Shown piece by piece: positions 1-12,200 of a DNA stretch of 64,000 nucleotides. The DNA lies in the NCBI GenBank assembly GCA_964035545.1, contig OZ037765.1, positions 29,376,004 to 29,440,003 of the forward strand. Reading direction: 5' to 3'. The position numbers and the translations under genes are program-made. The notes below the pieces were generated by a model that did no database searches, was not told the origin of the DNA, and worked only from the letters and a program-made list of their open reading frames with translations. Source of the stretch: Bugula neritina (Eukaryota; Bryozoa; Gymnolaemata; Cheilostomatida; Bugulidae). Each line of letters starts with the position of its first letter. Position 1 is the first letter of the stretch.

Positions 1-224
1 AATTTTAGTACAGCTGCTATTATCATTATATAAGGGCTATAATAAATTACAGTTTTATATCAATTATAAATACAGTTTGTGTAGATGTTTTCTTCAACTC
101 CTTGCAGCCTAATGTGTAAGAATGGGTAAAGTGAAGCATATAGACTTGTTTTAAAACACTGTGTGCAGAAACTACTGATAACATAATATTTACAACTAAT
201 GGTACTAATAACTGTTTGAGATTT

Positions 225-675
225 TGTATCGGTTTGTGTTTGTGTCTGGTTGCAAGATATGCTTTAACTACTAGCCAACTTGGCAACAGGTTTTCGAGTT
301 TATTAACTGTCAAATCGTACCCTATAAAATGGGAAACATTAGAAATTGTATAAATAAGTAGTCACAATATAAATCAAAATTCAGAGGAACACTATGAATA
401 TTACAGAACCAAAAAATTGACATGAACTATTATAATTCTAATAAACTTACAATATTGATGCGTGGATAAAAATCTTAGCCATCACAATGCCGAAACCGAT
501 AGTTTATTCATACAAAGAGTGTAAATATGGCGGTTTGATCATGATACACTGACTCATGCAGTACAGTGAATGAACTAGCTCTGCCAGCTAATAGTAGCTT
601 TGGTGAAAGCTTTTGAAGCTTGAAAGCTTTAATGATTGGCTGCCTGCCAATACTTCTGGGTGGCATACCAATACA
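225..675 (-). repeat. BEL/Pao 3' LTR
   Basis: Direct copy of 5185-5635, starting TGTATCGG and ending CAATACA in plus-strand reading. It is the 3' LTR because the element is coded on the minus strand. The base before it begins the target duplication GATTT (220-224). Confidence 0.95.
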
Positions 676-904
676 TCGGTGGGGTCGAATTGTTTGGCAG
701 ATACTATTCTGACAAATATTGATAAATTATGTAAATCAAAACAGACAAAACAAACAAAACAAAATAGGATCAGTCACAGACCATGAAATTCTTGCACCAA
801 TTCGCTGACCCTCCGCGCACCAGCCCGTCCCCCGGAAAACGGTTGAATGCAAACCCTCTCCAGCGACACGAGCGTACACGCGGCCAAGACGGTAGATCAG
901 TCAT

Positions 905-3900
905 TTATGGGTTCACCTCAGTTAATAAAGCCAACTTATGCACGCTGCGGGTTATGATAGTGTCTTTACAGCCTACATAGTCCCTCAGTTTTCCTGCTAC
1001 CTTATAGTTTGGTCTGCCGTAAATCTGTTTTTCTCCTCTCACAATATACGGACCAAAAAGATCTATCATTACATTGTTGAACGGCGGTCCGGTCGTTAGT
1101 CGTTCTGTAGGTAGACTTCCCATCAGTTGATCAGTAAAGCGAGGTTGTTTGAGTCGACACATTTGGCATGATGTTACTATGCCCCTAGCAACCTTAGATC
1201 CCTGCATAGTCCAAAACTCTTCTCGGAATCTTGCGAGTGTTGCATCTCGGCCACGGTGATAGCTGTCTGTATGTGCCTGCCGCATTGCCAAGTAGGTAAA
1301 GTAGTGAGTGGTGGGAAGGATTGATTGCATGTGCGTTTTAATCGCTGTCATGGGGTTATGCCTTAGGAGTCTACTGCCTACTATCCATACTCCACTCTCT
1401 GTCTTAATGGGGTGAAGTCTTGTGTATTTCCCTTTAATCTTGTTCAACTCAGAATCTATAGTGCGTTGTACCTGCTTCAGTAAGTAGAGTTTGGTCTGCC
1501 GTAGATCTGTCACGGTGACGAGATCAGGTTGGATTCCCTTAAAACTTTTGTACTTGAAGACGTTGCGAACTCGAGCTATTGTCCATGTTAGACTCTTGAG
1601 GCTGCTGAAATTTTCATATTTAATAAATGATTGGACTTCTGTTGATGCAGTGACGGTGTAAACTATTTTCTTCTCTCCAAAGACAAGCTCATTCGAGTCA
1701 GATGGCGATTTTATATCCCATTGATCCTCAGGCAGATAGAGAAAATTTGGGCCTCTCCACCATTCACTCGCAGGTCCAATGTCATTGACAGGCTTCCCTC
1801 TTGTAAGCCAATCTGCTGTGTTTTCCTTGCCACTTACCCAGTGCCAGCAGCTCATATCTCCATTGGTTGCTCCCTGAATTTCTCCAACGCGTACACCCTC
1901 GTAAACATGAAACCTTGTTGACTTCTTTTGGAGCATCTTGAGCACTGTTTCAGAATCTCTAAGCTGATAAACTTTCTCAAACTCATAGCGCATTTCAGTC
2001 TTAATAACTTGTCTGCCTCTCTTTGACCATACGGCCGCATTGAGTTCTAGTTGAGGAATCTTGAGTTGTTGTTTTATGGGTGCTATACGACATTTAGCTG
2101 TAGCTTTGTTTACCCCTTTAGCAGTCGCTTTAGATTCTGCCCCCTCATTGGCCGGAACAGGCGTGGATTGTGTGATAGAGGTACTGCTAGTAAATTCATA
2201 CTTTCTTTTAATCTCTATAGACATGGATGTAGAGTCATTGACTTCTAAAGATCTGTTCAACTGTCCAGAACCGATTTGTTCCGCAGACTCAGTGTCTGGG
2301 TCTCCAGGGCTCTGTAACGGGTCGGAGTCGTCGGCTGACTCAATCATACCACATTCAGTGGCTATAGTATGTGATTCACCACAATCTATAATAGTCTGAG
2401 GTCTTGAAAATGACTTTGCAAACTGACTGGGAGATGCGTCGGGACGATTGACACTGTAGGCCGGCGAAGAAACTGTGGACAAGTCCAAATCACAACTGTT
2501 GAGCGTGTCGTTGTGAATGCTTTGAGAAAATTCAACTTCCTCTAACTTCTCATGCATCATGGTAGCCTGTACATGGAAAGATGAGGATGGAAGTGTAGAA
2601 AAGTTGCTAAGGACCAGGTGTGATCCCTGCACACACAGTCCAAAGGGTCCAGAATATACATAGAGGTGAGGTCCTGCTTGATCAACTTGGTGTTTTGGAT
2701 GCAATCTAAGAAGATCGTTACCAATTAGCAGGTCGATAGGTCCGGTCTTCTTCAATAGCTTACTAGTGTCTACTTTTGGGAACAGAGATCCGAGGATGTT
2801 TGCATCAAGTGGCCTGTTGATAGCCCCTGTGAGTTTCCGAAGGCTGTAAGCTAAAATCGCAAAGGTCCTTCCCTTTGGAGTTTGTAACTTTACTTCGTAA
2901 ATAGTAGAAGTTTCGCTAACTTCATGTTCACCAAGTGTGTTCATTTCCAAATTCACCTTATCTATTTGTCGCGCACCCCACGCTTTAGCAGCTCTCTCCG
3001 ATATGAATGAAGCATTGGATCCGCCGTCAAAGAATACAATAGCTGTATGAGATGTACCCACTACTTGAGCCTGCTGAATGGCAAATACTGTAGTATTTCC
3101 TGGATGATTGTGCGCTCCATGATTGGGAGACACACGGACCGTGGTGCTAACAGCAGACACTTCAGAATTCTCATTACTCTTGTGCTTAATTTGATCAGCT
3201 TTTACTTTATTCTTGTTGGTATTACAATTGGTATGTGTATTAGTTTCAGCTGATTTGATACACAATAATACATGGTGGGTTGTTTTATCACAGACTGGAC
3301 AAGGGGTTCGGAAATTTGGACAGCGCTTAGGCTCATGGGCACCCAAGCACCTAACACATAGAGAATTAGTTTTTATTAACTTGTATCTTTCATCTACAGA
3401 CAACGCCAAGAAATTTCTGCACTCAACAAGACAATGACGCTCACTGCGATGAATAAAACAGTAATTCTCACTATCAATGATTTTGCTATTATTAGTAGAC
3501 CTGTTACTACTAGACTTTGGGCCGCTGCTTTCAGTGTGGAACGCTTTCACCTTCTGTTTATGCATACTGGAGGACTGCGGGTTTACGGTTTCTATGCGTC
3601 TGAGGGCTATCTGCCGTTCCTGCTCTAGAAACCTCATGAGGTGTGGGAATGGCTTGATTCTCTCCTCGTGAGTAAGCATGTGAAAGTGTCTATCCCAGTC
3701 CCGTCTAATGCTTGTAGGTAATAGGTTTGCAAGAGTATCGACTTGTGGCAGCGTAACAGTTTGCAAAAGTCCCACTTCACCGAGTTGGCTGTACGAACTT
3801 TCCACTGCGTTGGCCATTTTGACGAGTTCTCGTGCATCTCCTTCCTTTACTGGCTTTAGTTCTTGTAGGTTGTTGGAGACTGCTTGCACACTCATGCTAG

Positions 3901-5215
3901 GATCATTGTAGACCTCTTCCAATCTACACATCATTCTCTCGTAAGCTTGAGGCTGAGTTGCGAAGATTGGCTGAACCATCTCCAGAGCTTCGCCTGTGAG
4001 AAATTTTTTTAATTCACAAGCCCTATCGACATCATCGTAAAACATAGTGGCATACCTTAGCCACACTGACCTAAATTCCGGCCAATAGTATCTAGTGCCG
4101 TTAAATGGCTTGGGTTGTGAACGAGTTTTATGTATAGATGAATTGAAGTTATTTCCACCTGTATGTCTAGAGTCATAACTCATTTGAGTTGTCCCATTAG
4201 GGTAGCTATCATATGCATTGACAACCGAGGAAGTTGCGCCGCGAATCAAAGATTCAGAATGAGCTGCACGATCAGGACTACCATGTAGATCACATACTGA
4301 GAATGTAGAAAAACGAACATCTTTGAGATTGGTACTTGCTATGACACCTGGATTTGATGCCACAGCTTCACCCGATGTGTGATCTTCCCGTAGTACCTGC
4401 CTATCACTACCACTTGCTGTGATACCTGGATTTGGTGCAAGAGTAGCCTCATGTGTGCTAGGGTGTGATCTAGGAGGAAACAACCGACTCGACGCGACCA
4501 TAGTCGGTGCATGACTCGCGCCGTCTGGAGGTGAACCCCCACTCATACCGCTCTCCGCGAGACCGGACCGGACCACGGACGGATCAGATTCACGGTGTTT
4601 AAAATTCATGCTCTGTGACTGAGCCCTTGACATAAGAGTAAACTTAGACATACAATAATCTAAAGATAAAATAACTTCGTCTAGTTCTAATAATAAATCA
4701 GAAAAACCTATGGTATCTGCCAAACTTTCTGAAAGAGCTACACATTTCCTAAGATGTTCAGTGATAAGAGTATTGTCAGTACAATCAGTAACTAATCCAT
4801 TGGCTTTCTTAATTGCTAAAATAAGGCTGTGCTTGATTTTATAGAATTTGCTATGCCAAGTATTACAGTCAGAAATAGCTTTGTCATAACTAGCCTTTAC
4901 AGTTTGATAGTACTCTACTGGACTCATCTTATTAACATAAGCAATGTCTTCCATAGACTCATCTGATGAAACGTATTCCAAAAAGTCATAATGGATAGTT
5001 AGAAACTCTTGATATGTAGATTCAAGCTGAGATCGCAGGCATTCCACTTGTGTAGAGTTGCTACTAGAGATTGCTGATTCTATGAGATTAGTTAGCATTG
5101 TTACCTTAGACCTCAGAGTAGTACGTTGCTTCTTGAGATTAACTATGTCCTGTCGGTCCATGTCAGCCTCAACAATATTGGTACTGTATCGGTTTGTGTT
5201 TGTGTCTGGTTGCAA
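905..5215 (-). CDS. BEL/Pao gag-protease-integrase remnant polyprotein
   Basis: A single uninterrupted frame of about 1436 codons. From the N-terminus it holds a coiled-coil-rich gag start and a DUF1759-like gag region near residues 370-530 (LKKFLTGEALEMV). Cys/His knuckles follow near 610-670, then a DUF1758-type aspartic protease with FFDGGSN near 725. Next come a Pao RNase H-like stretch (RIAPIKQ, IPQLELNAAV) near 1045 and the integrase H2C2 zinc region near 1300 (CQMCRLKQPRF). The integrase core is entered (MIDLFGPYIVRGE) and then cut short at the C-terminus. Reverse transcriptase, normally between protease and RNase H, is absent, so this frame is a deletion fusion. The Met codon at 5161 is the better start, because the upstream candidate lies inside the LTR. 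Confidence 0.85.
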   Translation of the reverse strand: MQPDTNTNRYSTNIVEADMDRQDIVNLKKQRTTLRSKVTMLTNLIESAISSSNSTQVECLRSQLESTYQEFLTIHYDFLEYVSSDESMEDIAYVNKMSPVEYYQTVKASYDKAISDCNTWHSKFYKIKHSLILAIKKANGLVTDCTDNTLITEHLRKCVALSESLADTIGFSDLLLELDEVILSLDYCMSKFTLMSRAQSQSMNFKHRESDPSVVRSGLAESGMSGGSPPDGASHAPTMVASSRLFPPRSHPSTHEATLAPNPGITASGSDRQVLREDHTSGEAVASNPGVIASTNLKDVRFSTFSVCDLHGSPDRAAHSESLIRGATSSVVNAYDSYPNGTTQMSYDSRHTGGNNFNSSIHKTRSQPKPFNGTRYYWPEFRSVWLRYATMFYDDVDRACELKKFLTGEALEMVQPIFATQPQAYERMMCRLEEVYNDPSMSVQAVSNNLQELKPVKEGDARELVKMANAVESSYSQLGEVGLLQTVTLPQVDTLANLLPTSIRRDWDRHFHMLTHEERIKPFPHLMRFLEQERQIALRRIETVNPQSSSMHKQKVKAFHTESSGPKSSSNRSTNNSKIIDSENYCFIHRSERHCLVECRNFLALSVDERYKLIKTNSLCVRCLGAHEPKRCPNFRTPCPVCDKTTHHVLLCIKSAETNTHTNCNTNKNKVKADQIKHKSNENSEVSAVSTTVRVSPNHGAHNHPGNTTVFAIQQAQVVGTSHTAIVFFDGGSNASFISERAAKAWGARQIDKVNLEMNTLGEHEVSETSTIYEVKLQTPKGRTFAILAYSLRKLTGAINRPLDANILGSLFPKVDTSKLLKKTGPIDLLIGNDLLRLHPKHQVDQAGPHLYVYSGPFGLCVQGSHLVLSNFSTLPSSSFHVQATMMHEKLEEVEFSQSIHNDTLNSCDLDLSTVSSPAYSVNRPDASPSQFAKSFSRPQTIIDCGESHTIATECGMIESADDSDPLQSPGDPDTESAEQIGSGQLNRSLEVNDSTSMSIEIKRKYEFTSSTSITQSTPVPANEGAESKATAKGVNKATAKCRIAPIKQQLKIPQLELNAAVWSKRGRQVIKTEMRYEFEKVYQLRDSETVLKMLQKKSTRFHVYEGVRVGEIQGATNGDMSCWHWVSGKENTADWLTRGKPVNDIGPASEWWRGPNFLYLPEDQWDIKSPSDSNELVFGEKKIVYTVTASTEVQSFIKYENFSSLKSLTWTIARVRNVFKYKSFKGIQPDLVTVTDLRQTKLYLLKQVQRTIDSELNKIKGKYTRLHPIKTESGVWIVGSRLLRHNPMTAIKTHMQSILPTTHYFTYLAMRQAHTDSYHRGRDATLARFREEFWTMQGSKVARGIVTSCQMCRLKQPRFTDQLMGSLPTERLTTGPPFNNVMIDLFGPYIVRGEKQIYGRPNYKVAGKLRDYVGCKDTIITRSVHKLALLTEVNP

Positions 5216-5635
5216 GATATGCTTTAACTACTAGCCAACTTGGCAACAGGTTTTCGAGTTTATTAACTGTCAAATCGTACCCTATAAAATGGGAAACATT
5301 AGAAATTGTATAAATAAGTAGTCACAATATAAATCAAAATTCAGAGGAACACTATGAATATTACAGAACCAAAAAATTGACATGAACTATTATAATTCTA
5401 ATAAACTTACAATATTGATGCGTGGATAAAAATCTTAGCCATCACAATGCCGAAACCGATAGTTTATTCATACAAAGAGTGTAAATATGGCGGTTTGATC
5501 ATGATACACTGACTCATGCAGTACAGTGAATGAACTAGCTCTGCCAGCTAATAGTAGCTTTGGTGAAAGCTTTTGAAGCTTGAAAGCTTTAATGATTGGC
5601 TGCCTGCCAATACTTCTGGGTGGCATACCAATACA
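5185..5635 (-). repeat. BEL/Pao 5' LTR
   Basis: Direct copy of 225-675 with no difference found by eye over 451 bp. It is followed by the second GATTT target copy at 5636-5640. The long internal reading frame runs about 30 bases into this LTR before the first possible start. Confidence 0.95.
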
Positions 5636-5640
5636 GATTT

Positions 5641-6216
5641 AGACTTTATACTTTATGTTACACTCTGTGCTATGCACTAAATACACTAGCTCACTATAAA
5701 GTTTGCTGTTAGTCTAGTACTACAAATTATGTGTCTAACTATCTTAAACTTTGTGTGGTTTTTTATTTCCAAAGTTAGATAAAATTGTTGATAGAATGGT
5801 GCTCCTATCTAATTTGTTTTAACTGATTGATTAATTATTGACTATCATGTTGCAACCTGTTCAGTTGCTTTAACTTGGACAACCGAAGCAGCTTGATTAT
5901 AGATGTTGGATATTGCAGCCAAACCCTCTGCTTATGACGCTACTATATTATTGTATAGCCAGAGCTAAGACACAGTGCAATGTGTAAATGTGCTGAATCT
6001 TAACAACATGGCTGAATATTCAACTACCATGCATATTGTTTCGTTTTTGATTTCATTAAAGAATATGTAATTATCAGTCATTTCATTAACTTTGCCTTAC
6101 AATTTTTCTATAGCCAATCTACTGCTTATATAAACATGCTATTTTAAAGTACATTTTATAGTCTAAGTTCCATACTCTTCCTGTTGCTGCCACTTATAAT
6201 CTGCGGGTTGTTTTAG
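5641..6216 (+). other. Probable intron of the glutamate receptor gene
   Basis: AT-rich sequence between the BEL element and the first recognised receptor exon. I see no coding exon in it. It ends with a splice acceptor (TTGTTTTAG) directly before 6217. Confidence 0.6.
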
Positions 6217-9200
6217 ACCCCCACGGAAACATCATTAGATTTGATGAAAATGGTGATAGCCTTGGATTCTACAATATAATGAACTACCAAAAGATAAACG
6301 CAAATACATATGGCTATATCAAAGTTGGCTCATGGAATGACAAAGAGCTCGATATAGACTTAGAGCGTGTCCAATGGCCGGGCGGAGCACTCCCTTCTGG
6401 CGAGCTGCCAATGTCTATTTGCAGTGTGGAATGCGACGTGGGATGGCGGAAGGATATGATTGATGAACACCAGTGCTGCTGGGTAAGTCTTTAGAGCAAA
6501 CTATCGCTGACTTTCCTTTTCCTGTCAGCGTGGAGGTGAAAGTGTCCCAAGACTTCTTAGTTTTAGAAAACAAAACTTGATCTCTCCGGCTTCCTTTATG
6601 TGTAAAACAAAAGCAGTTAATTCACATGACATATAATTCAAATAATACAATAAACTGACAGCAAGCTGATAAATAATATTAGAAGAAATATAAATTTTAT
6701 TAAATAGTCAGCTATAACACGTAGTTGCAAGATGCTGTTAAATAATCTTGCTCTATTCACAGCTTGTCAGTTTATCTTTATTATGTCAAATGAACGTGCA
6801 GGGTTGCGTTATGCCAAACAGTCATGAGATGTTAAGTTAATAGCTGCCAAGTAAAAAAGTTATTTCTGCCAAAATTGATTTCGTGGCAATCACCCAGACA
6901 GATTTTAAGTAGCTAAAGTTTGAATTTTTTACTTATATGGTAGATACAATACTAAACTTAATGCCTGCTTACCATACAATTGAAAGGAGAAAAAGTAACT
7001 ATATTCTACCAAAATTGCTCCATAGCTTTATATATTAGAGCACATGACATTGAATTTATAAAGTTTTTGCAGATATAAGATGTTTATCCAGCCTCAACTA
7101 ATTTCTTGTTTTGGTATTTCTTGACCGATGCTACATCAAGAAAATAAGACTTTAGTTCATAAAGTCAAGCTAAAATTAGCTAGCACATTATTCTCCCATG
7201 AGACAGGAAATTACAACTTGATTGCACAGATTTAAAAGGCTTATAATTAGTTGCACTGAGCAGATTGTAAACAATAGCTAGACTTAGAGCTAAGAAGTAT
7301 TATTTTAATTAAATAGCAGTTCATTGCTCACAAAATCCTGTTATAAGGTATCTTTCCAAATAGAATTAAACACTTTCAAACATCAATGACATCTAATATT
7401 CTTAATGAGTCATAAGCTTATTATTAGAGGCAATTGAATCATAATTATAAATTTTATCTGGTGACAATTTGAATAGTTGCTATGCTAATGGCTGTTACAG
7501 CCATGAGTTTAGTATTGCATCGCCCCTTAGAGATAGAGGCAGCATGCTGTCACTATATGTAGCCATAGGACTGGAACAGTGAAGATATATATTGTGTTAT
7601 GAATTATTTGCAAGATGTTGTAAAAGTTGAAATGTAAATGAGATACCTTTTTCTGCTAGCTTCTTGCATTCATTGAGAAATAGCTCGAAATTGATAAAAC
7701 AGCCGCAACTGTTTATTCATTAACAGTTTAGCTAAAGGCATTTCATTATCAAATGTTATGTAAGCAAAAGATAAAAGCCTATACTACATAGTATTTTGAA
7801 AAGTCGATAATTGTTCTGCTGCACGTGTGCAGAGCGCATTCTGCATCCAGTAATGCTAAATCAGGTTGCCAATGTTGTAATATTAGTCATCTGTATTACT
7901 CTCAAAAACTCATAGCCTTGGCTCCACATGATCTACTGGTGTTTGTTCTTTATACCAATAGTAATATAGGAGACTTTGAGATAATCTATAAGTTCTCTAA
8001 TTTTTTGATAAACTTAGGTTGGGGAGGGGTTGAAATTCTCGCAAGAAACAACTTTTTTGCTGTATTTCCAATCTAGAACATAGATTTTTCTCAATTTTCG
8101 CATTACTGCACCTACCTCATTTTATTTGTTTTTTTTACAGTTTTTATTCTAATTTTGCAAGCACATGTTGTCAAATGCCAGCTTTTTAAGACTTTGTGAT
8201 TCTTATAGCATGTGCTCTTTCAATCTACGTAACATAACACACTTGCAATCTATTACATTCACTCTAAAGCAGCCTAAAACTCTGATCTCTCAATATAAAC
8301 TACAAGCTTATACTCTGTCTCAATTCACATGCTTAGCGAAGCGTATTTATAAATTTAAGCTAGTTTAAATGTGCTACCACTATCAAAATTATTAATCTTG
8401 TATTGTATGTTTGACTGAATGTTGAAGTTAAACTCGTATTGACTCCTAACTAGAATTTGGTAACATATCTGGCTTACTCAGAGTTTTCTCTGTAATATAT
8501 TATTACATAATTCTATAACATATTAAGAGCAAGATATTTAAAATATAAAAATTCATTGAAAAATATAACTCTTATTACCGCGCCCTTACTTAAATTTTTT
8601 ACCAAAACTAACTTCAAACTATAGAACAACTTATATAAGCTAAATATTCTTTCGTTTTGATAATAACACAGGCTAATCTAACACTTTTCCCAGCAGGTGA
8701 TGAAGCTAGCAGTCTATGCAGACTGATGGAAATATGTTAGTTTTGTACAGATAAGCCTAGCGTTAGACTAAGTTATTGCTAAACTCACAGAAAGTCATTA
8801 GTTAATGTATCAGTATTTGAATTATGTATATACTAAAACGCTTAAGAAAATCTCAATATCCGGCATATTTTTGAAAATATTAAAAAGTACACTAATTTAT
8901 ACACACTAAGCTGGGCATAATATATTTTAAAAATCTTTTGCTACTGAACACTCTTATATAACTAGAAAATCTGCATTAAAATACATACACCAGGAAAGCA
9001 AATGTTATGTAATAGAAGCAAGAAGCAATAAGGGAACTTAAAGGAGCAGCTGTGGTCTAGTGGTTGGCGAACCGGCTGCAAGGTCCTTATAAGTGGTTCT
9101 TATCTGGAAGGGTTAATGGTAATGTCATGAAGAGCATTTGATTATAATTACTCCTGTGTCAGTATATAAAGTCTTTAATGTCTTGGAAAAGAAAATAATA

Positions 9201-12200
9201 TTTCTATTCATCATTGCATAATATTCTTTTGCAACAATGATTAAGAATATCATCACTCAAATGACATTTAAAGTGAAATATTTTATTACAAAGACATGCT
9301 GAGCCTAATAGCTGTGGCTGACGCAGAATTTTTACTTGGAGATGTTTGTCATGACATATTTCTAAATGCCACTTGAGGGCACTTGTCATAGCTTGTTGGC
9401 TGAAGATTGGCATACACACACATCAAATGTCTCTGCATGAAGCCCGAAGTGTAGCAATGTTAACTCCCACTAGTTCTGCTTAAAGGTCTTCCACAGCTTA
9501 GCAGTCGTATTCTCTACTGGAAACCTGGGAACATGTTGATTTTAATCAGCATAAAACTGTATGTTATAGTGACTATAAAACAAAATAATATATTATTCTG
9601 CAGTAAAAATAAAAGAATTAAGCAGTTTTAAGTTTTGTTTAGATTTATTTAGCCCTACATGAAAAATTATTGCTTTTTTAAAATCTTTCCCCTGATGGTA
9701 AGAATGTGTTGGGTGGATTTAAGACTTGTGCATTCTGTGCCACAGGAGCAATTGCTCCTCATGACACTACCATTAACTTTTCAATACAGGAGCCACTGAC
9801 CTTGGCCTGTGCGCCAACCACTAGACCACAGCTGCTCCTTTAAGTTCCCTTGCTTCTTGCTTCTATTACATAACATTTGCTTTCCTGGTGTATGTATTTT
9901 AATGCAGATTTTATAGTTATATAATAGTGTTCAGCAGCAAAAATTTTTAGAATATAAATTATGTCCTGGTATTGCCTACTAGTCAAAGTCAGATTTGGCT
10001 TGTTACAGCGACAAAACTTTATTAAAAGTTTCCAAAATAGTAAGATAACCAGTGGTAGCATGGTAACATAACTCCAGTGTGGAGTGCTACATCAATAATC
10101 CCTTATCAGATTGCCAAATAACTAATATGCTTTTAGGGCACTTCTGTTTGGTATGCAGAAGAACACCAATCACCATAAGTTCTATTCTTATTCCAGAATC
10201 ATCTTAGTAAGTTTCCAATTGCTACTCAGCATTATTGTTACTGAGAAGTCTGCGTTGTGTTTACAGAAGTGTGAAAAGTGTAAGGATCACGAATACATGC
10301 TGGACGAGTTCACTTGTCATAAATGCGAGGAGGGGGAGTGGCCACTTCAGAACATGTCTGGATGCCGTACTCTCGAGCTACAGCATGTAAAGTGGAGCTC
10401 AGCCTATGCTATAGTTCCTTCAGCTTTCAGCATAATTGGTAAGAGTCTTACAAGATTATATAACTTATCATAGAGATGTAATAGTATATTTTAAACTGTT
10501 CATAGGCGTATGGCCTAGTTTTTATAATTTACTAATACTGGCCTCAAACACTGCTTGTATTGGTGGATGCCGCCAGATTATTGCAAGCATCACAACAAAT
10601 ATAGCCTTAATAACAATAAAGGTATTTCATAGAGCTGCATATATTTGTTCCGTGAATTTTACTCAACATAAGAATTACCGTTTTTTTCTAAACTCAGATA
10701 AGGTACTTAATGTTACAAGTTAAAACAAAATTACTGTCAATCTTTCATCCAGTTAGACTCATAGTTTTACAAATACAACTTTTATTATAATCTTGTAAAT
10801 GATATATGACTTTTTTCATTATAATTGTGTGACGTGTACATGAAACTACGCCAAATTTGTAGTAGGTATATAGAACGTATATATAGCAGTATTAATTATA
10901 GTAATTATTTTCTCCTACATAACTGATATACAGTTATTATGAGTTACTTGAGTGGATTATAGTTTGCTGCAATATGAAATTGTTATATAAAGTTTTAATT
11001 AACTTTAATGAACTTGATTGGATAGTCTTTACATGTAAAGTTAGCTCATTACAACTTAACCTTTCAATGTTTCCTGTGAACTTAATTAATGTTTGCAATA
11101 TACTTCTAAGTTCTAATTATATTTTAATTAGTTGTTCAAGTCTGTAATTAATTCCATTTGTTCGTAAACTAATATAGTATTATATAGAGAAATACATAAT
11201 ATATAGTAAAATATTAGAACATTTCTCTTTGCAATTTGTTAGTTTTTAGAAAACTGTTGTGTGTTAAAAATTGAAAGTAAAAGCTTCGAGAAAACATCAG
11301 CATTTAAAAGTTTTAAAACTGTATTTTGAAAATATTGTAGGTTTGATGGCAACAGTGTTTACAGGGTTTGTGTTCATCAACAATGCTGAGACTCCTGTTG
11401 TGAGAGCTGCCGGAAGAGAGCTGAGTTACATGCTGCTAGCAGGATGCTGCCTCTGTTATATTGGAGTGTTTGTGCTTTTAGCCAAACCCACCTTAGTCAA
11501 TTGTGTCGTGCAGAGATTCTTTATTGGCGCTGGCTTTGCGATCATATACTCGGCTCTGCTCACCAAAACCAACAGAATATACAGAATCTTCTCTTCCGCA
11601 TCAAAGACATCTAAACGGCCAGCCTACATTTCCCCGAGGTCGCAGGTAGCTTTTGCATCCCTCCTCTCCGCTGCTCAGATTATCGTTTTCGCCACATGGC
11701 TAGCCGTGGAATCCCCGGGAACGAGAACTGAAGTGCCCAACAGCAGTGACATGTCGTATGTTGTGCTCAAGTGTAAGCTGAAGGAGTCGTCCCTTCTCAT
11801 CTCTTTGACTTACAACATGGCGCTGATTATAGTTTGCACAGTGCACGCAGTGTTCACTAGGAACATTCCATCTGACTATAATGAGAGCAAGTTTATTGGC
11901 TTCACCATGTACACTACATGCATCATCTGGCTGTCTTTCTGCCCTGTCTATTTCGGCATGAAATCATCTTACACTGTAAGTATCGATGACTATAAATATG
12001 TATGTGTGTGTAAGTAAGCATAAGAACTCAAAAGAGGCGAATTATTTATGTTAGCATTACGTAGATAATAGTTGTCTGCCCTATGGGTGGTGTGACTGAT
12101 ATTGAAGATAAAGTTTCAGGTAACTGCAACAGAGTATCAATTGTTATGGCATATCTGGCTTTGCAAAAGGTTCATATAATTTGAAAATAGACTATATTTG

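Larger units (their letters stand above)
225..5635 (-). mobile_element. BEL/Pao LTR retrotransposon, internally deleted, young
   Basis: The element is bounded by two direct LTRs (225-675 and 5185-5635, 451 bp each, TG...CA ends). It is flanked by an exact 5-bp target duplication, GATTT, at 220-224 and 5636-5640. The two LTRs look identical by eye, so the insertion is recent. The coding strand is minus, so the 5' LTR is the right-hand one. The internal region keeps a Pao-type gag, zinc knuckles, protease and integrase zinc-binding region, but has no reverse transcriptase and only the start of the integrase core. Such an element cannot move alone and must have been mobilised by a full-length relative. 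It probably lies antisense in an intron of the glutamate receptor gene whose later exons start at 6217. I found no clear tRNA primer site next to the 5' LTR. Confidence 0.93.

Noticed and set aside
9204-9419. 71-codon frame inside the inverted repeat spacer, as a transposase
   Set aside because: Too short, no catalytic motif and no similarity that I recognise.
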